Source: Spirochaetales bacterium
GTDB lineage: Bacteria > Spirochaetota > Spirochaetia > DSM-2461
DNA: 64,000 bases
Assembly: GCA_016936555.1 (NCBI GenBank)
Contig: JAFGXR010000039.1
Span: 1-64,000 of the forward strand
Direction: 5' to 3'
The stretch's first letter is position 1. Each line of letters starts with the position of its first letter. Positions 9,653 through 19,164 of this stretch are shown here, one piece after another. Made by a program: the position numbers and the translations under genes. The notes beneath the pieces were generated by a model. The model was not told where the DNA came from and ran no database searches. It saw nothing but the letters and a program-made list of their open reading frames with translations.

Positions 9653-10123
9653 TCATGGTTTGAATTTCAATCTGGCTGACAGATCCGCCATTTCAAGCGC
9701 GGAGAGGGCCGCATCCCATCCTTTGTTGCCCGCTTTTGTTCCGGCTCTTTCCAAAGCCTGTTCTATATTTTCAGTCGTAATAATTCCGTTGATTATGGGA
9801 ACGCCCCTATTGATGGAACTGACGGCAATACCTTTCGCCGATTCGGAAGCGACTATATCGAAATGGGCTGTTGCGCCACGGATGACCGCCCCGAGGGCGA
9901 TGACGGCGTCGTATCTTTTCGAAGCGGCCAGTTTATCGGCAGCCAGGGGTATTTCAAGTGCACCGGGTACTCTCACGAGATCAATATCCTCTTCAGCTGT
10001 TTCGTGCCGAAGGAGACAGTCCATTGCTCCTTCGTGCAATTTACCTGTAATCAATTCATTAAATCGGGATACGACAATAGCGAATTTCCTGTCCCTGCCT
10101 GTTAAATGTCCTGAAATTTTCAT
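9653..10123 (-). CDS. ribH: 6,7-dimethyl-8-ribityllumazine synthase
   Basis: 156 residues, full length for RibH, which condenses 5-amino-6-ribitylaminouracil with dihydroxybutanone phosphate. Motifs seen: [15 protein letters not shown] at the start, [12 protein letters not shown] near residue 50, and [20 protein letters not shown] near 77, with the catalytic His of the TAHFD segment. The ATG overlaps the ribBA stop by one base (TAATG). Last gene of the rib operon. Confidence 0.96.
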   Translation of the reverse strand: MKISGHLTGRDRKFAIVVSRFNELITGKLHEGAMDCLLRHETAEEDIDLVRVPGALEIPLAADKLAASKRYDAVIALGAVIRGATAHFDIVASESAKGIAVSSINRGVPIINGIITTENIEQALERAGTKAGNKGWDAALSALEMADLSARLKFKP

Positions 10124-11322
10124 TACATAACCTCCCTTATTTCCAGTATATGGTTCATTCTTTCTTTTTTAGTCTTCAGATAGTGCCTGCTGAAAGGTGT
10201 GGCGAAGCTTTCGAGAGGAATTCTTTTCCTGACATTGATTCCCGATTCGATCAGTCCATCGACTTTCAGCGGATTATTTGTCAGCAGTTCCACCTCTTTG
10301 ATACCCAGCTTTTTCAAAATCAGAGCGGCATCTTTGTAATGTCTCTCATCAGGTGAAAATCCGAGCTCAATATTGGCGTCGACAGTATCGGAACCCTTTT
10401 CCTGAAGTCTGTAGGCTTTCATTTTATTCACAAGGCCGATTCCCCGGCCTTCCTGTCTCATGTATAGAAGAACGCCTTTTTGTTCATTAATGATTTTGAA
10501 GGCCTGCTTCAGCTGGTTGCCGCAATCGCAGCGCAGCGATCCGAAGATATCACCGGTGAGGCATTCGCTGTGGAGTCTGACTGTCACCGGACCTGTTAAA
10601 TCGGCCTCTTTATGGACCAGGGCTATATGGGGCATATGTTCGGTCAGATCAGAAGCGTAGTGGTACATCTCGAAGGAACCGTAATCGGTTGGAAGAAAGA
10701 CCGGTTCCTCTTCCCGATCGGGAAGGAGCTCTTCAATTTCTTCAATTGATATTAGAGGTAAATTGTGTGTCCTGGCAAAATCGGCCAGATCTTTTCCTCT
10801 GGTCATCGAGCCGTCATCACTCATTATCTCGCAAATGACACCCGATGGATGATGCCCGGCAAAGCGGCTGAGCTCAACCGCCGCTTCAGTATGTCCTTTT
10901 CTCTCCTTCAATCCGCCGTCCGCCGCGATCAGCGGAAACAGATGTCCCGGCCGGAGAAGATCAGTCTCTCTGCTTTCACTGTTCAGTACTGTCTGTACAG
11001 TTCTTAATCTGTCATGGGCGGAGATACCCGTCGTGGTTCCCTCCGCTGCATCTACAGATATGGTAAAAGCTGTCGAGTACCTGCTGCCGTTGGAACGGCA
11101 CATCGGGAGGAGGTTGAGTCTCCCGGCCGTCGATCTCTCAATGGGAAGGCAGATCAGACCTCTGCCATACCGCGCCATGAAAGAAATCTGTTCCGCTGTT
11201 ATATATTGAGCCGAAACCATCAGATCTCCTTCATTTTCCCTGTTAAAATCATCTGTGACGATGATCATTCCACCGGAACGATAATGTTCCACCGCCTTTT
11301 TAAGTCTCTCTTTACCATTCAT
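10123..11322 (-). CDS. ribBA: bifunctional RibBA (DHBP synthase / GTP cyclohydrolase II)
   Basis: 399 residues carrying both entry enzymes of riboflavin synthesis. N-terminal Rib[12 protein letters not shown] and [15 protein letters not shown]-terminal RibA: zinc site [15 protein letters not shown] and the arginine motif RQEGRGIGL. An in-frame ATG exists at 11337, but the ATG at 11322 overlaps the ribE stop as ATGA and follows a GGATATGG stretch, so I prefer it. Order ribD-ribE-ribBA-ribH with 1-16 nt overlaps indicates a single translationally coupled mRNA under the FMN riboswitch. Confidence 0.95.
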   Translation of the reverse strand: MNGKERLKKAVEHYRSGGMIIVTDDFNRENEGDLMVSAQYITAEQISFMARYGRGLICLPIERSTAGRLNLLPMCRSNGSRYSTAFTISVDAAEGTTTGISAHDRLRTVQTVLNSESRETDLLRPGHLFPLIAADGGLKERKGHTEAAVELSRFAGHHPSGVICEIMSDDGSMTRGKDLADFARTHNLPLISIEEIEELLPDREEEPVFLPTDYGSFEMYHYASDLTEHMPHIALVHKEADLTGPVTVRLHSECLTGDIFGSLRCDCGNQLKQAFKIINEQKGVLLYMRQEGRGIGLVNKMKAYRLQEKGSDTVDANIELGFSPDERHYKDAALILKKLGIKEVELLTNNPLKVDGLIESGINVRKRIPLESFATPFSRHYLKTKKERMNHILEIREVM

Positions 11323-11966
11323 TTTCCATATCCCCATTGTTTCAATTGGTTTGCATTTATGTTTTTTTCATTGCGGTAGGTTAACAGGTTTTCAACATAC
11401 CGCCCGAGCATATCTGTTTCAATGTTCACCGGGTCCCCCTTACTCCGCATGTGTAAATTGGTTTTTTTATAGGTATGGGGAATAATCTGAAGTTGAATCT
11501 TGCTTGTATTTTTTTCTACGCAGGCGATAGTCAGACTGATCCCGTCAATTGCGACCGAACCTTCATCGATCATGTACTTCATCAGACCATCGGGAACATC
11601 GAGTGTTATCCGGTACATCTGTCCCTCTTTCTGCAGAGAATATATCTTTGCAGTTCCATTGACATGTCCTTGAACAAGGTGTCCGCCCACAGGGGCTCCC
11701 AGAGCCATGGCCCTTTCCAGATTGACGATATCTCCTCTTTTCATATTTCCCGCATTGGTTTTACTCAGGGTTTCTCCTGAAATGTCGACGGTGAAATCCG
11801 ATGCGCTTATTTCCGTTACAGTCTGACAAATACCGTTAACGCTTATCGAATCACCGGGATTGGTATTCTCAAGAACCAGATCAGCTTTATATTGAACTCT
11901 TAATCCCATTGAGTTCTTTTTCACCGAGAGGACTGTGCCTGTTTCTTCGATTAATCCTGTAAACAT
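11319..11966 (-). CDS. ribE: riboflavin synthase, alpha subunit type
   Basis: 215 residues with the two lumazine-binding barrel repeats of riboflavin synthase. It begins MFTGLIEETGTV as the family does; the second repeat includes PVGGHLVQGHVNGTAKI and the later DGISLTIA. It dismutates two lumazines to riboflavin. ATG at 11966 has GGAGGGG upstream and overlaps the ribD end by 16 nt. Confidence 0.96.
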   Translation of the reverse strand: MFTGLIEETGTVLSVKKNSMGLRVQYKADLVLENTNPGDSISVNGICQTVTEISASDFTVDISGETLSKTNAGNMKRGDIVNLERAMALGAPVGGHLVQGHVNGTAKIYSLQKEGQMYRITLDVPDGLMKYMIDEGSVAIDGISLTIACVEKNTSKIQLQIIPHTYKKTNLHMRSKGDPVNIETDMLGRYVENLLTYRNEKNINANQLKQWGYGK

Positions 11967-13042
11967 TCACCCCTCCATCCGTGAAAGACTGTCTGATTAT
12001 TTATCATCAGGAATTCCGTTTTTCCGAAGGTCAGAGACGCATTCATCAGGCCGGTCTTAAGATCGCCCACAGCTTCGATTCCTTTTCCGCAGATAATAGG
12101 GGCGGTGTAAATTGATAAGCGGTCGAAAAGCTTCTGCTGAAGAAAGGATGTGTATACCTCGCTCCCGCCTTCAACAAAAACAGAACAGACTCCCTTTCTG
12201 TAAAGCTCCTTGAGCAATGAGTGGAGGTCGGTTATTTCAATGATCTGAATTCCTTTCCCGGCAAAATGCTGTTTTTTATCTTCCGGAGAATCAGAACCGG
12301 TTGCGATGATTGTCCCTGTTCTGTTTTCATCGCTGAAAATTTCCAGACCTTCTGTAAAGGCGAGAGATCGGCTTAGGACTATTCTTATAGGATTTTTACC
12401 GTTTTCGATCAGCCTCGTATCGAGTTTGGGGTTATCGGCACGGACTGTACCGGCACCGACTAGAACCGCATCGTAGAGAGATCTGAATCTGTGTACATCT
12501 TTTCTGGCGTCTACGTCGGTAATCCATTTGGAATCGCCATTTTTCGTGGCTATTCTACCGTCTAGAGTCTGGGCCATTTTCAGATGCACAAAAGCTCTCT
12601 TCTCTTTCTGATTAATATTGTAGACTTCGTTCAGCCTTTCGGCTTCAGCTTCAAGAATTCCCGCCGTAAGGGAAATGCCAGCGGATTCGAGCGCGGCCAT
12701 TCCCTTTCCGTTCACCCTTTCATTGGGGTCTCTGGCGGCGATAACGACTTTTCCGATTCTCTCTTTGATAATTCTTTCAGTGCAGGGGGGCTGTCGCTTT
12801 CCCCCATAGGAGGCGCAGCACGGCTCAAGGGTGCAATAGAGTGTAGCGCCTTCAACAGATTCGACGGCATTTTCAATCGCTTCGATTTCAGCGTGGAGCG
12901 TTCCCGGGCCTTTGTGGAATCCCTCTCCTATGATCCGCCCGTTCTTGACGATAACTGCACCGACTGCCGGATTGGGAGACAGATTGCCTCCTCCCGATGC
13001 CGCCAGTTCCAGAGCCCGCCTCATAAATGTCTGATTGTTCAA
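11951..13042 (-). CDS. ribD: bifunctional RibD deaminase/reductase
   Basis: 363 residues. N-terminal cytidine-deaminase-like domain: NPAVGAVIV, HAEIEAIENA, and the zinc site EPCCASYGGKRQPPC. This zinc loop is about three residues longer than the usual EPCCHHGRTPPC. C-terminal reductase domain starts near AFVHLKMAQTLDGRIAT. The frame is open upstream to 13090, but that stretch is the terminator hairpin; TTG at 13042 with GGGGGATCAT just upstream gives a protein starting like other RibD enzymes (M/TTG-NNQTFMRRALELA). First gene after the riboswitch. Confidence 0.93.
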   Translation of the reverse strand: MNNQTFMRRALELAASGGGNLSPNPAVGAVIVKNGRIIGEGFHKGPGTLHAEIEAIENAVESVEGATLYCTLEPCCASYGGKRQPPCTERIIKERIGKVVIAARDPNERVNGKGMAALESAGISLTAGILEAEAERLNEVYNINQKEKRAFVHLKMAQTLDGRIATKNGDSKWITDVDARKDVHRFRSLYDAVLVGAGTVRADNPKLDTRLIENGKNPIRIVLSRSLAFTEGLEIFSDENRTGTIIATGSDSPEDKKQHFAGKGIQIIEITDLHSLLKELYRKGVCSVFVEGGSEVYTSFLQQKLFDRLSIYTAPIICGKGIEAVGDLKTGLMNASLTFGKTEFLMINNQTVFHGWRGECLQD

Positions 13043-13079
13043 ATGATCCCCCGGTCCGAAAAAAATCCGACAACGGGGT

Positions 13080-13113
13080 AAAAAAAACACCCCCTGACAG
13101 AATCAGGGGGTGT
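13080..13113 (-). terminator. attenuator terminator of the rib operon
   Basis: Stem of 11 bp, ACACCCCCTGA with TCAGGGGGTGT (13087-13097 and 13103-13113), followed on the minus strand by eight T. It lies between the FMN aptamer and ribD, the standard place for the expression platform, so FMN binding probably stops transcription here. Confidence 0.93.
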
Positions 13114-13135
13114 CGTGAATTCGTAAAAACGATTT

Positions 13136-13265
13136 GATTTCCTCTTATCCGGACTGTACCGTCGGCTCTGGAGTTCCACCAGATCAGTCTATCGGTCAAG
13201 ATAGAGTCGCGGGCTATAACCGCCGGTCTGGAATTGCCTGTCAAGGCTCACCATACCCCGAAAAT
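13136..13265 (-). promoter_or_regulatory. FMN riboswitch (RFN element)
   Basis: The minus strand carries the conserved RFN blocks in order: GGGGTATGGTGAG, CAATTCCAGACCGGCGGT, ATAGCCCGCGA, CTGATCTGGTG, AACTCC, GCCGACGGTACAGTCCGGAT, closing with GAGGAAATC that can pair with GATTTTC at the 5' end. It sits directly before a terminator and ribD. Confidence 0.95.
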
Positions 13266-13274
13266 CTTGAATTG

Positions 13275-13303
13275 AGAATAGGTCAGCTTTTACGATTTGT
13301 CAA
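13275..13303 (-). promoter_or_regulatory. sigma-70 type promoter of the rib operon
   Basis: On the minus strand TTGACA (13303-13298), 17-bp spacer, TATTCT (13280-13275), about seven bases before the start of the FMN aptamer. It overlaps the last codons of the methyltransferase gene. Confidence 0.82.
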
Positions 13304-14308
13304 TAAAAATTTATTCATTGAGAGAACGGCCGAAAGGGAATCCGGTTCGGCCATTGCAATCCTCCCGAATGCGGGATCTATTCTATTCTGCTTTATCTTC
13401 TTTACGGACAGATATTTACCGGACTCTCTCTTTACATCTCTCTCCTGTTCTCTTCTATTGGAAATTTCAGGTCCGCTTCCCCTCAGATCCGGATCTCTGT
13501 AGGGAGTTCCCACAGTAGCCAGTGCAATGAGCATTTCATCGTGGAGCGGCAATCGGGAGGTCAGTCCTTTGTCCTCTCCCCGGATCGCTGCTATGGTTAT
13601 GCCTCTCTGCCGACCGATTGCCGGACCTTCCCCCACGTGGAATCCCGCATGGATTAAACCGCTCCTGAAGGGTATGGACGAAGAATAGGAGAGAAGTATA
13701 CCTTCCGGGGACATACTCTTTTTCAACTGTGTCAGAAATTCAACGGAATAAAGGACCGGATCATTAGCGGGAGAGAATCCGTCGTGAAAGACAATATCGA
13801 AATAATTCAAAGGCAATAGGGGAAGGCTCGTTCTTGCATCTCCGCAGAAGATTTTTAAGCGGTCATTTCCCCTTCCATTCAGGTAATCCTGAACAGCTTT
13901 ATCGAATATCTCTTTGCCTTCGACTTCCAGAGGCAGGCAGGAGCCGAGAAAAAGGAGCTCTTTACTGTATTCGAGTAAGTGGATTTCTACCTCTTTGCTG
14001 CTTGAGAGAGCCGCGAGGCTGTTATAGCCCAACCCGCTGCAGAGATCGAGTAACCGGGGAGAATGCTTCACAGCCAGTTCCGAGGGAAGGACAAATTTCT
14101 CAAAGGCTTCGGTTAATGCGCCGATCCGAGAATGCATCAGTTCAGACTCTGCAGTTGAACGCAGTGTGAATGTTCCGTCGTCAGTCCTGACCAGAAGGTC
14201 TTTGTCTTTCAGATCCGCAACGAGGTTTTCTTTTGTGTTCCCTGTTGTCTCCATAAAAGAGGATATTATATCAAGTGCTCTCTGTTCCACCAGCATTGTA
14301 TCGTTCAA
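13283..14308 (-). CDS. MnmC-like (DUF752-type) SAM-dependent methyltransferase
   Basis: 341 residues. The SAM-binding glycine motif is LLDLCSGLGYNSLAAL near residue 108; the region FHDGFSPANDPVLYS (about 200) and RSGLIHAGFHVGEGPAIGRQR match the methyltransferase half of MnmC, which finishes the mnm5 group at tRNA U34. The FAD oxidase half of MnmC is absent, so this is a stand-alone form; its tRNA substrate is an inference. Start is uncertain: TTG at 14308 sits close to AAAAGG, ATG at 14296 is four codons later. Divergent from the GGDEF/EAL gene. Confidence 0.78.
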   Translation of the reverse strand: MNDTMLVEQRALDIISSFMETTGNTKENLVADLKDKDLLVRTDDGTFTLRSTAESELMHSRIGALTEAFEKFVLPSELAVKHSPRLLDLCSGLGYNSLAALSSSKEVEIHLLEYSKELLFLGSCLPLEVEGKEIFDKAVQDYLNGRGNDRLKIFCGDARTSLPLLPLNYFDIVFHDGFSPANDPVLYSVEFLTQLKKSMSPEGILLSYSSSIPFRSGLIHAGFHVGEGPAIGRQRGITIAAIRGEDKGLTSRLPLHDEMLIALATVGTPYRDPDLRGSGPEISNRREQERDVKRESGKYLSVKKIKQNRIDPAFGRIAMAEPDSLSAVLSMNKFLLTNRKS

Positions 14309-14364
14309 TTCCTTTTCTTATTCTCTATTGGAATTTTATACTTCTATCTCTTAAATTTATAGAG

Positions 14365-16713
14365 ATGAAAAGCAGCCGCTCCCGGAATATTATCTCTTTC
14401 TTTCTCAGACATGAAAAAACAAGCTACGAAGGATTGAAATCCATACGCTATAAATATATGTCTCTTTTTGAGCCCGTTTTCATAGCAGTCAGTTTCATCT
14501 CATCGCTTATCGTGGAGAATTTGCTTCTTCAGCGAGATATGTTTCTCCTTCTGCTCATTTTCGCTACATCCCAGATGGCCATAATTCTTATCATCAATCT
14601 TCTCCATCGCGAGAAACTTGTGGAGAAATCCTACATCCTTTATATCCTGACCATGTTATCTTTTTTCACAGCGGCCGGATTGGCCAATTATCCGGCCTAT
14701 ATCTGGATTTTTCTCTGCGTCCTGGTGTCGGCTCTCCTCTACCGGATAAGAAGAACAGCGGTCGTTTACCTTCTCCTTCTGGGAAATATCCTCTTTATTA
14801 ATAGAGATTCTGTTTATCTGGCTCTAACGGGTGGTCCGTTTTCTCTCCGTTCCGATTCCATAGCTCTTTTCACACTTCTGGCGAGTTTTTTAACCGGATC
14901 ATCTGTTTCCGTAATCGTTAATAATCTGGAAAGAAGTTTCTCAAAACTTTATCGGTTGAAAAGAACTCTTGATAGCCGTAACAGCAAGCTTAACAGAGAG
15001 CAGGAAACATCGAGGCATTACCGCAATGCCCTGATGGGCAACGAACTCAAATTCAAAACCATTGTGGAATACGCCTTTGACGGTATTACCATACTCGACA
15101 GAGAGGGAAATAATAAATTCATCAGCAATTCAACGGAAAACATAACAGGCTACAGTTCCGAGGAATTTTCAGAGGGGGCCATGAATTTCGACAGAATTCA
15201 CCCCGAGGATTTACAGCGCGTCATTGAAAACTTCCGCAATATCACCGAAGGCCGGATTGATAAAAGCACTATCTATTACAGGTATCTTCACAAGGACGGG
15301 GAATGGAGAAATCTCGAAGTCTCCGTGACCAATATGCTGAACAATCCTGGAATAGAAGGCATTCTCTTCATATACCGAGATGTCACCAGGCATATCCAGG
15401 CGGAACAGCGGGCCAGATATTTCGAGTTTTACGACCAGTTGACGGGATTGCCCAATCTCCTGATGTTTTCCGAGAAGATCGTTGAAGAAATCGAGCGCTC
15501 AGCCGCCAGAAGCAGATCATTCGCCGTCATGTGCCTGGGAATTAATAGCTTTAAGGATATTAACGGAGAATTCGGAACTTCATTCGGAGATCTGGTTTTA
15601 AAGCAGATCGGTTCCCGTCTCAAATCGAATTTCAGGGGCGACGATTTTGTGTCCCGCATGATGGGCGACAAGTTTCTGATTCTCTTTTCGGATATGAAAT
15701 CGGAAGATGATGTCATCGCGATCGTTCAGAAGACGATGAATAGTTTTGAAACACCTTTCTGGGTCGAACAGAGAGATATCGCTGTTTCCGTTTCCATCGG
15801 CATCAGTGTCTACCCGAACGACGGTATCCGCAAGGACGATCTGATCAAGAACAGCGAAGCAGCCCTCTTTCTCTGCAAAGAGAACCGGAACCGGAAATAC
15901 GCCATGTTCAATAAAATCCAGAATGAGGATCTTATAAACAGGATACAGATTGAGAAGGAAATTTTCCAGGCAATAGAGGATAAGACTTTTACGGTTTACT
16001 ATCAGCCTAAAGTCGACCTCGAGGGCAACCTCGCCGGTGCGGAAGCCCTGATCAGATGGTTTCACAGGGAAAAGGGTATGGTTTCACCCGGGCAGTTCAT
16101 TCCCATTTCCGAAAGAAACAGATCCATTATTGATATCGGGAAAATCGTTATGGAAAAGACCTATAGTCAGATTCGGGAATGGATTGATTCCGGTCTGGAA
16201 CCGGTGGAAATCTCCATAAATGTAGCACCCATGCAGTTCAGCGACAGAGGGTTTATCGAATATATAGACAGGCTCCAGGAGAAATATGAAATTGATCCCG
16301 AATATATCGAGTTCGAGATAACGGAGACGGGCATAATGGAAAATGAGAGGAAAACCGTCGAGATTATGGAGCGCCTGATAGAAAGGGGATATTCCATATC
16401 CATCGATGATTTCGGAACCGGTTATTCCTCCCTCAATAAATTGAAAGACTATCCGGTAACAACGTTGAAAATAGACAAATCCTTTATCGATCCGCTTCCG
16501 GAAAACATATCATCGTCCAATATCGTCAAGACAATTATAGAACTTGCTCATTTCCTTGAATACCGCGTCGTCGCTGAGGGGGTGGAAAAGGAGGAACAGT
16601 TCCGGCTTCTGGAGTCATTGCACTGCGATTTGATTCAGGGGTATTACTTTCACAAACCCATGCCTTCGACTCATTTTATCAAATTAATGAAAAAACCGGC
16701 CTCCGCATTATAG
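14365..16713 (+). CDS. membrane PAS-GGDEF-EAL protein, likely c-di-GMP phosphodiesterase
   Basis: 782 residues. About six membrane helices (residues 35-195), a PAS domain (about 235-350, with FKTIVEYAFDGITILD), a GGDEF domain (about 360-520) and an EAL domain (about 530-775). The GGDEF signature is degenerate, reading MMGDKF, so cyclase activity is unlikely. The EAL domain keeps AEALIRW, the metal site EFEITET, and DDFGTGYSSL, so c-di-GMP hydrolysis is likely, perhaps with the GGDEF part as a GTP sensor. ATG at 14365 chosen over an upstream in-frame ATG at 14275 that lies inside the divergent gene. Confidence 0.88.
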   Translation: MKSSRSRNIISFFLRHEKTSYEGLKSIRYKYMSLFEPVFIAVSFISSLIVENLLLQRDMFLLLLIFATSQMAIILIINLLHREKLVEKSYILYILTMLSFFTAAGLANYPAYIWIFLCVLVSALLYRIRRTAVVYLLLLGNILFINRDSVYLALTGGPFSLRSDSIALFTLLASFLTGSSVSVIVNNLERSFSKLYRLKRTLDSRNSKLNREQETSRHYRNALMGNELKFKTIVEYAFDGITILDREGNNKFISNSTENITGYSSEEFSEGAMNFDRIHPEDLQRVIENFRNITEGRIDKSTIYYRYLHKDGEWRNLEVSVTNMLNNPGIEGILFIYRDVTRHIQAEQRARYFEFYDQLTGLPNLLMFSEKIVEEIERSAARSRSFAVMCLGINSFKDINGEFGTSFGDLVLKQIGSRLKSNFRGDDFVSRMMGDKFLILFSDMKSEDDVIAIVQKTMNSFETPFWVEQRDIAVSVSIGISVYPNDGIRKDDLIKNSEAALFLCKENRNRKYAMFNKIQNEDLINRIQIEKEIFQAIEDKTFTVYYQPKVDLEGNLAGAEALIRWFHREKGMVSPGQFIPISERNRSIIDIGKIVMEKTYSQIREWIDSGLEPVEISINVAPMQFSDRGFIEYIDRLQEKYEIDPEYIEFEITETGIMENERKTVEIMERLIERGYSISIDDFGTGYSSLNKLKDYPVTTLKIDKSFIDPLPENISSSNIVKTIIELAHFLEYRVVAEGVEKEEQFRLLESLHCDLIQGYYFHKPMPSTHFIKLMKKPASAL

Positions 16714-16745
16714 AAGACCGGTTGAAGATCATTCAGATTCGATAA

Positions 16746-17945
16746 TTATGAAAGAACCTTTCTTGTTTCAAGAGCGATCATAAGTTCTTCATTGGTCTGA
16801 ACTTTGAGAACTTTGACCCTCGAATCATCAGTGCTGACTTCGAAAGTGCCGTCGGCGAAGCTGTCGTTCTTCTTGCTGTCGAACTTGACCCCGAGATATT
16901 CCATGTTGACACAGACGTCTTCTCTGAGAATGGGCATTTTTTCTCCCACGCCGCCTGTAAAAACTATGATGTCAACACCGTTCATTGCCGCAGCATATGC
17001 GCCGATCATCTTTTTTATCTTATAGGTATAGACTTCGAATGCCTGAATGGCCATATCGTTTTTCTCTTTGAGAATCTTGTCCTCGATCTCTCTCATGTCG
17101 TTGCTGATATCGGAGAGTCCGAGCATCCCGCTCTGTTTGTTGAGAACGTTATTTACCTCTTCGGCGCTCATCTTCATGTTGTTCATCATGTACATGGGGA
17201 TAGCGGGATCGATGTCCCCCGATCTTGTTCCCATCATGATGCCTTCGAGTGGAGTGAATCCCATGGATGTGTCAACTGATTTTCCGCCGTCGATCGCACA
17301 GACAGATGCTCCGTTTCCGATATGGCAGGTAACGATTTTCAGATCCTCCACTTTCTTTCCGACAAACTCAGCCGCTTTGAGGGCTACGTATTTGTGGGAT
17401 GTGCCGTGGAAGCCGTATTTTCTGATTTTGTGATCCGTGTAATAGCTGTAGGGGAGAGCGTAGAGAAAAGCTCTGGAGGGCATGGTCTGGTGGAATGCCG
17501 TATCAAAGACTCCGACCTGGGGAACATTGGGGAGAGCTTCGTTGATCGCTTCGATTCCCATGATATTCGCCGGATTATGCAGTGGCGCCAGCTCACAGCA
17601 CTTTTCGAGAACTTTCATGACTTCGTCGGTGATTTTCGCGGAATCGGCATAATCTTCGCCGCCGTGAACGATTCTGTGGCCGACGGCATCTATTTCCGAC
17701 TGGTCCTTGATGACTCCGTGCTTCCCGCTCATGAGATTGCTCAGAATCTCTTTGATTCCCACAGTGTGGTTGGAAATGGGCATTTCCAGTTTCTTTACAG
17801 AGTATTTCTCACTTTTGTATGTGTAGAGCGCATCTTCCTCTCCGATCCGCTCAACAACTCCATCTGCCATAACGTCTTCATTTTCCAGGTTAATAAACTG
17901 GAATTTAATCGAAGAACTACCACAGTTGAGTGTCAGTACTTTCAT
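16746..17945 (-). CDS. ackA: acetate kinase
   Basis: 399 residues, the usual size. Converts acetyl phosphate and ADP to acetate and ATP, the substrate-level ATP step of fermentation. Motifs: LNCGSSSIKF at the start, HRIVHGG, CHIGNGASVCAI, GTRSGDIDP, FTGGVGE. The frame is open to 18005 but ATG at 17945 has AGGAG upstream and gives the standard N-terminus. No phosphotransacetylase gene is adjacent. Confidence 0.97.
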   Translation of the reverse strand: MKVLTLNCGSSSIKFQFINLENEDVMADGVVERIGEEDALYTYKSEKYSVKKLEMPISNHTVGIKEILSNLMSGKHGVIKDQSEIDAVGHRIVHGGEDYADSAKITDEVMKVLEKCCELAPLHNPANIMGIEAINEALPNVPQVGVFDTAFHQTMPSRAFLYALPYSYYTDHKIRKYGFHGTSHKYVALKAAEFVGKKVEDLKIVTCHIGNGASVCAIDGGKSVDTSMGFTPLEGIMMGTRSGDIDPAIPMYMMNNMKMSAEEVNNVLNKQSGMLGLSDISNDMREIEDKILKEKNDMAIQAFEVYTYKIKKMIGAYAAAMNGVDIIVFTGGVGEKMPILREDVCVNMEYLGVKFDSKKNDSFADGTFEVSTDDSRVKVLKVQTNEELMIALETRKVLS

Positions 17946-18120
17946 TAATGACTCCTGATAATTTTTCTTTAAATGCAATAATAGGTAATTTATTAATTTA
18001 TACATATTAATCGGATCATCGGCAATACCCGGCCGGGCTATCGGAGCAAGTCCTTTTACCGGTAGAGCATAATTCTTTTTTTATGATATGATTTGAGTTG
18101 TTGGAGAAGGAATAATATCG

Positions 18121-19164
18121 ATGGTGAAAACAAGAGAAATCTCGATTGGAAATATTAAACTCGGAGGGGATAATCCTGTACTTGTTCAGACGATGTGGGA
18201 CAAAGCTGTCGATAAGGTTGATAGCAGTCTCATTTCCGAACTGAACCGTCTTCAGGTCTATGGCAGCCGGTTGATACGATTTGCCGCACCCACCGAGGAT
18301 TCGGTCCCTCTTCTGGGGGAAATCGCGAGCCGGATCTCGATGCCCGTCGTGGCGGATATCCACTTTGATTACAGGATCGCTCTCGCCTGTATGGATCATG
18401 GCATCCCGAAGATCCGCATAAATCCCGGCAACATCGGTGCATCATGGAAGGTGGAGGAGGTCGTCAGGAAAGCGGCTGATACGGGAACGGTCATTCGCAT
18501 AGGCGCCAACGGCGGCTCTCTGCCCAAATCATTAAAAAAAATGGAAAACCGCGGGGAGGCTCTGGTTCTGGCAGCGGAAGAGCAGCTGAATTTTCTCGAG
18601 AGTCTCGGGTTCTCAAATATCGTTGTCTCTCTGAAATCATCAGATATCGAAGAGAACTTCGAAGCCAACAGTCTTTTCGCGACCAGACACGACTATCCCC
18701 TCCATCTGGGCATCACGGAAGCCGGTCCCCTGATTCCCGCCGTTGTTAAAAGTTCGATCGGTCTTTCACGCCTTCTGGAAAAGGGGATCGGAAGCACTAT
18801 AAGAATTTCCATTTCCGACAATCCGCTCAAGGAAGTTATAGCGGGAAACGAAATTCTCTCCGCTCTCGGGATGAATTCCAATGCAAGAGTCAATCTGATC
18901 TCCTGTCCCAAATGCGGCAGATCCTCTTTTGATACGCACCGTTTTACTGAAGAAATACAGGATTATCTCTATTCTGTCGATAAAGATATATCGGTCGCCA
19001 TTATGGGGTGCATGGTGAATGGTCCCGGCGAAGCTTCCCATGCCGATATCGGTATAAGCGGTGTGGGGAACAGTATCGCCATATTTAAAAAAGGTGAGAT
19101 TATCCGGAGGGAAACAGCTTGGACGGCGAAAGACGCATTTATCGAAGAAATAGAAAAACTCTGA
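18121..19164 (+). CDS. ispG: 4-hydroxy-3-methylbut-2-enyl diphosphate synthase
   Basis: 347 residues. IspG (GcpE) is the [4Fe-4S] enzyme of the MEP isoprenoid pathway. It starts with the family-like TREISIGNIKLGGDNPVLVQTM, and the cluster ligands are present as CPKCGR (about 261-264) and MGCMVNGPGEA (about 297). The last 46 nt overlap the next gene. Upstream 175 bp separate it from the divergent ackA. Confidence 0.96.
   Translation: MVKTREISIGNIKLGGDNPVLVQTMWDKAVDKVDSSLISELNRLQVYGSRLIRFAAPTEDSVPLLGEIASRISMPVVADIHFDYRIALACMDHGIPKIRINPGNIGASWKVEEVVRKAADTGTVIRIGANGGSLPKSLKKMENRGEALVLAAEEQLNFLESLGFSNIVVSLKSSDIEENFEANSLFATRHDYPLHLGITEAGPLIPAVVKSSIGLSRLLEKGIGSTIRISISDNPLKEVIAGNEILSALGMNSNARVNLISCPKCGRSSFDTHRFTEEIQDYLYSVDKDISVAIMGCMVNGPGEASHADIGISGVGNSIAIFKKGEIIRRETAWTAKDAFIEEIEKL

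Noticed and set aside
13043..13090. N-terminal extension of RibD
   Set aside because: It reads through the terminator stem, is not conserved in type, and the TTG at 13042 has the ribosome site.
17322..17948. 208-codon open frame antisense to ackA
   Set aside because: Entirely covered by acetate kinase, with no support of its own.
17946..18120. Riboswitch or small RNA between ackA and ispG
   Set aside because: Only an imperfect GC-rich palindrome around CCCGGCCGGG was seen; no known aptamer pattern or T run.
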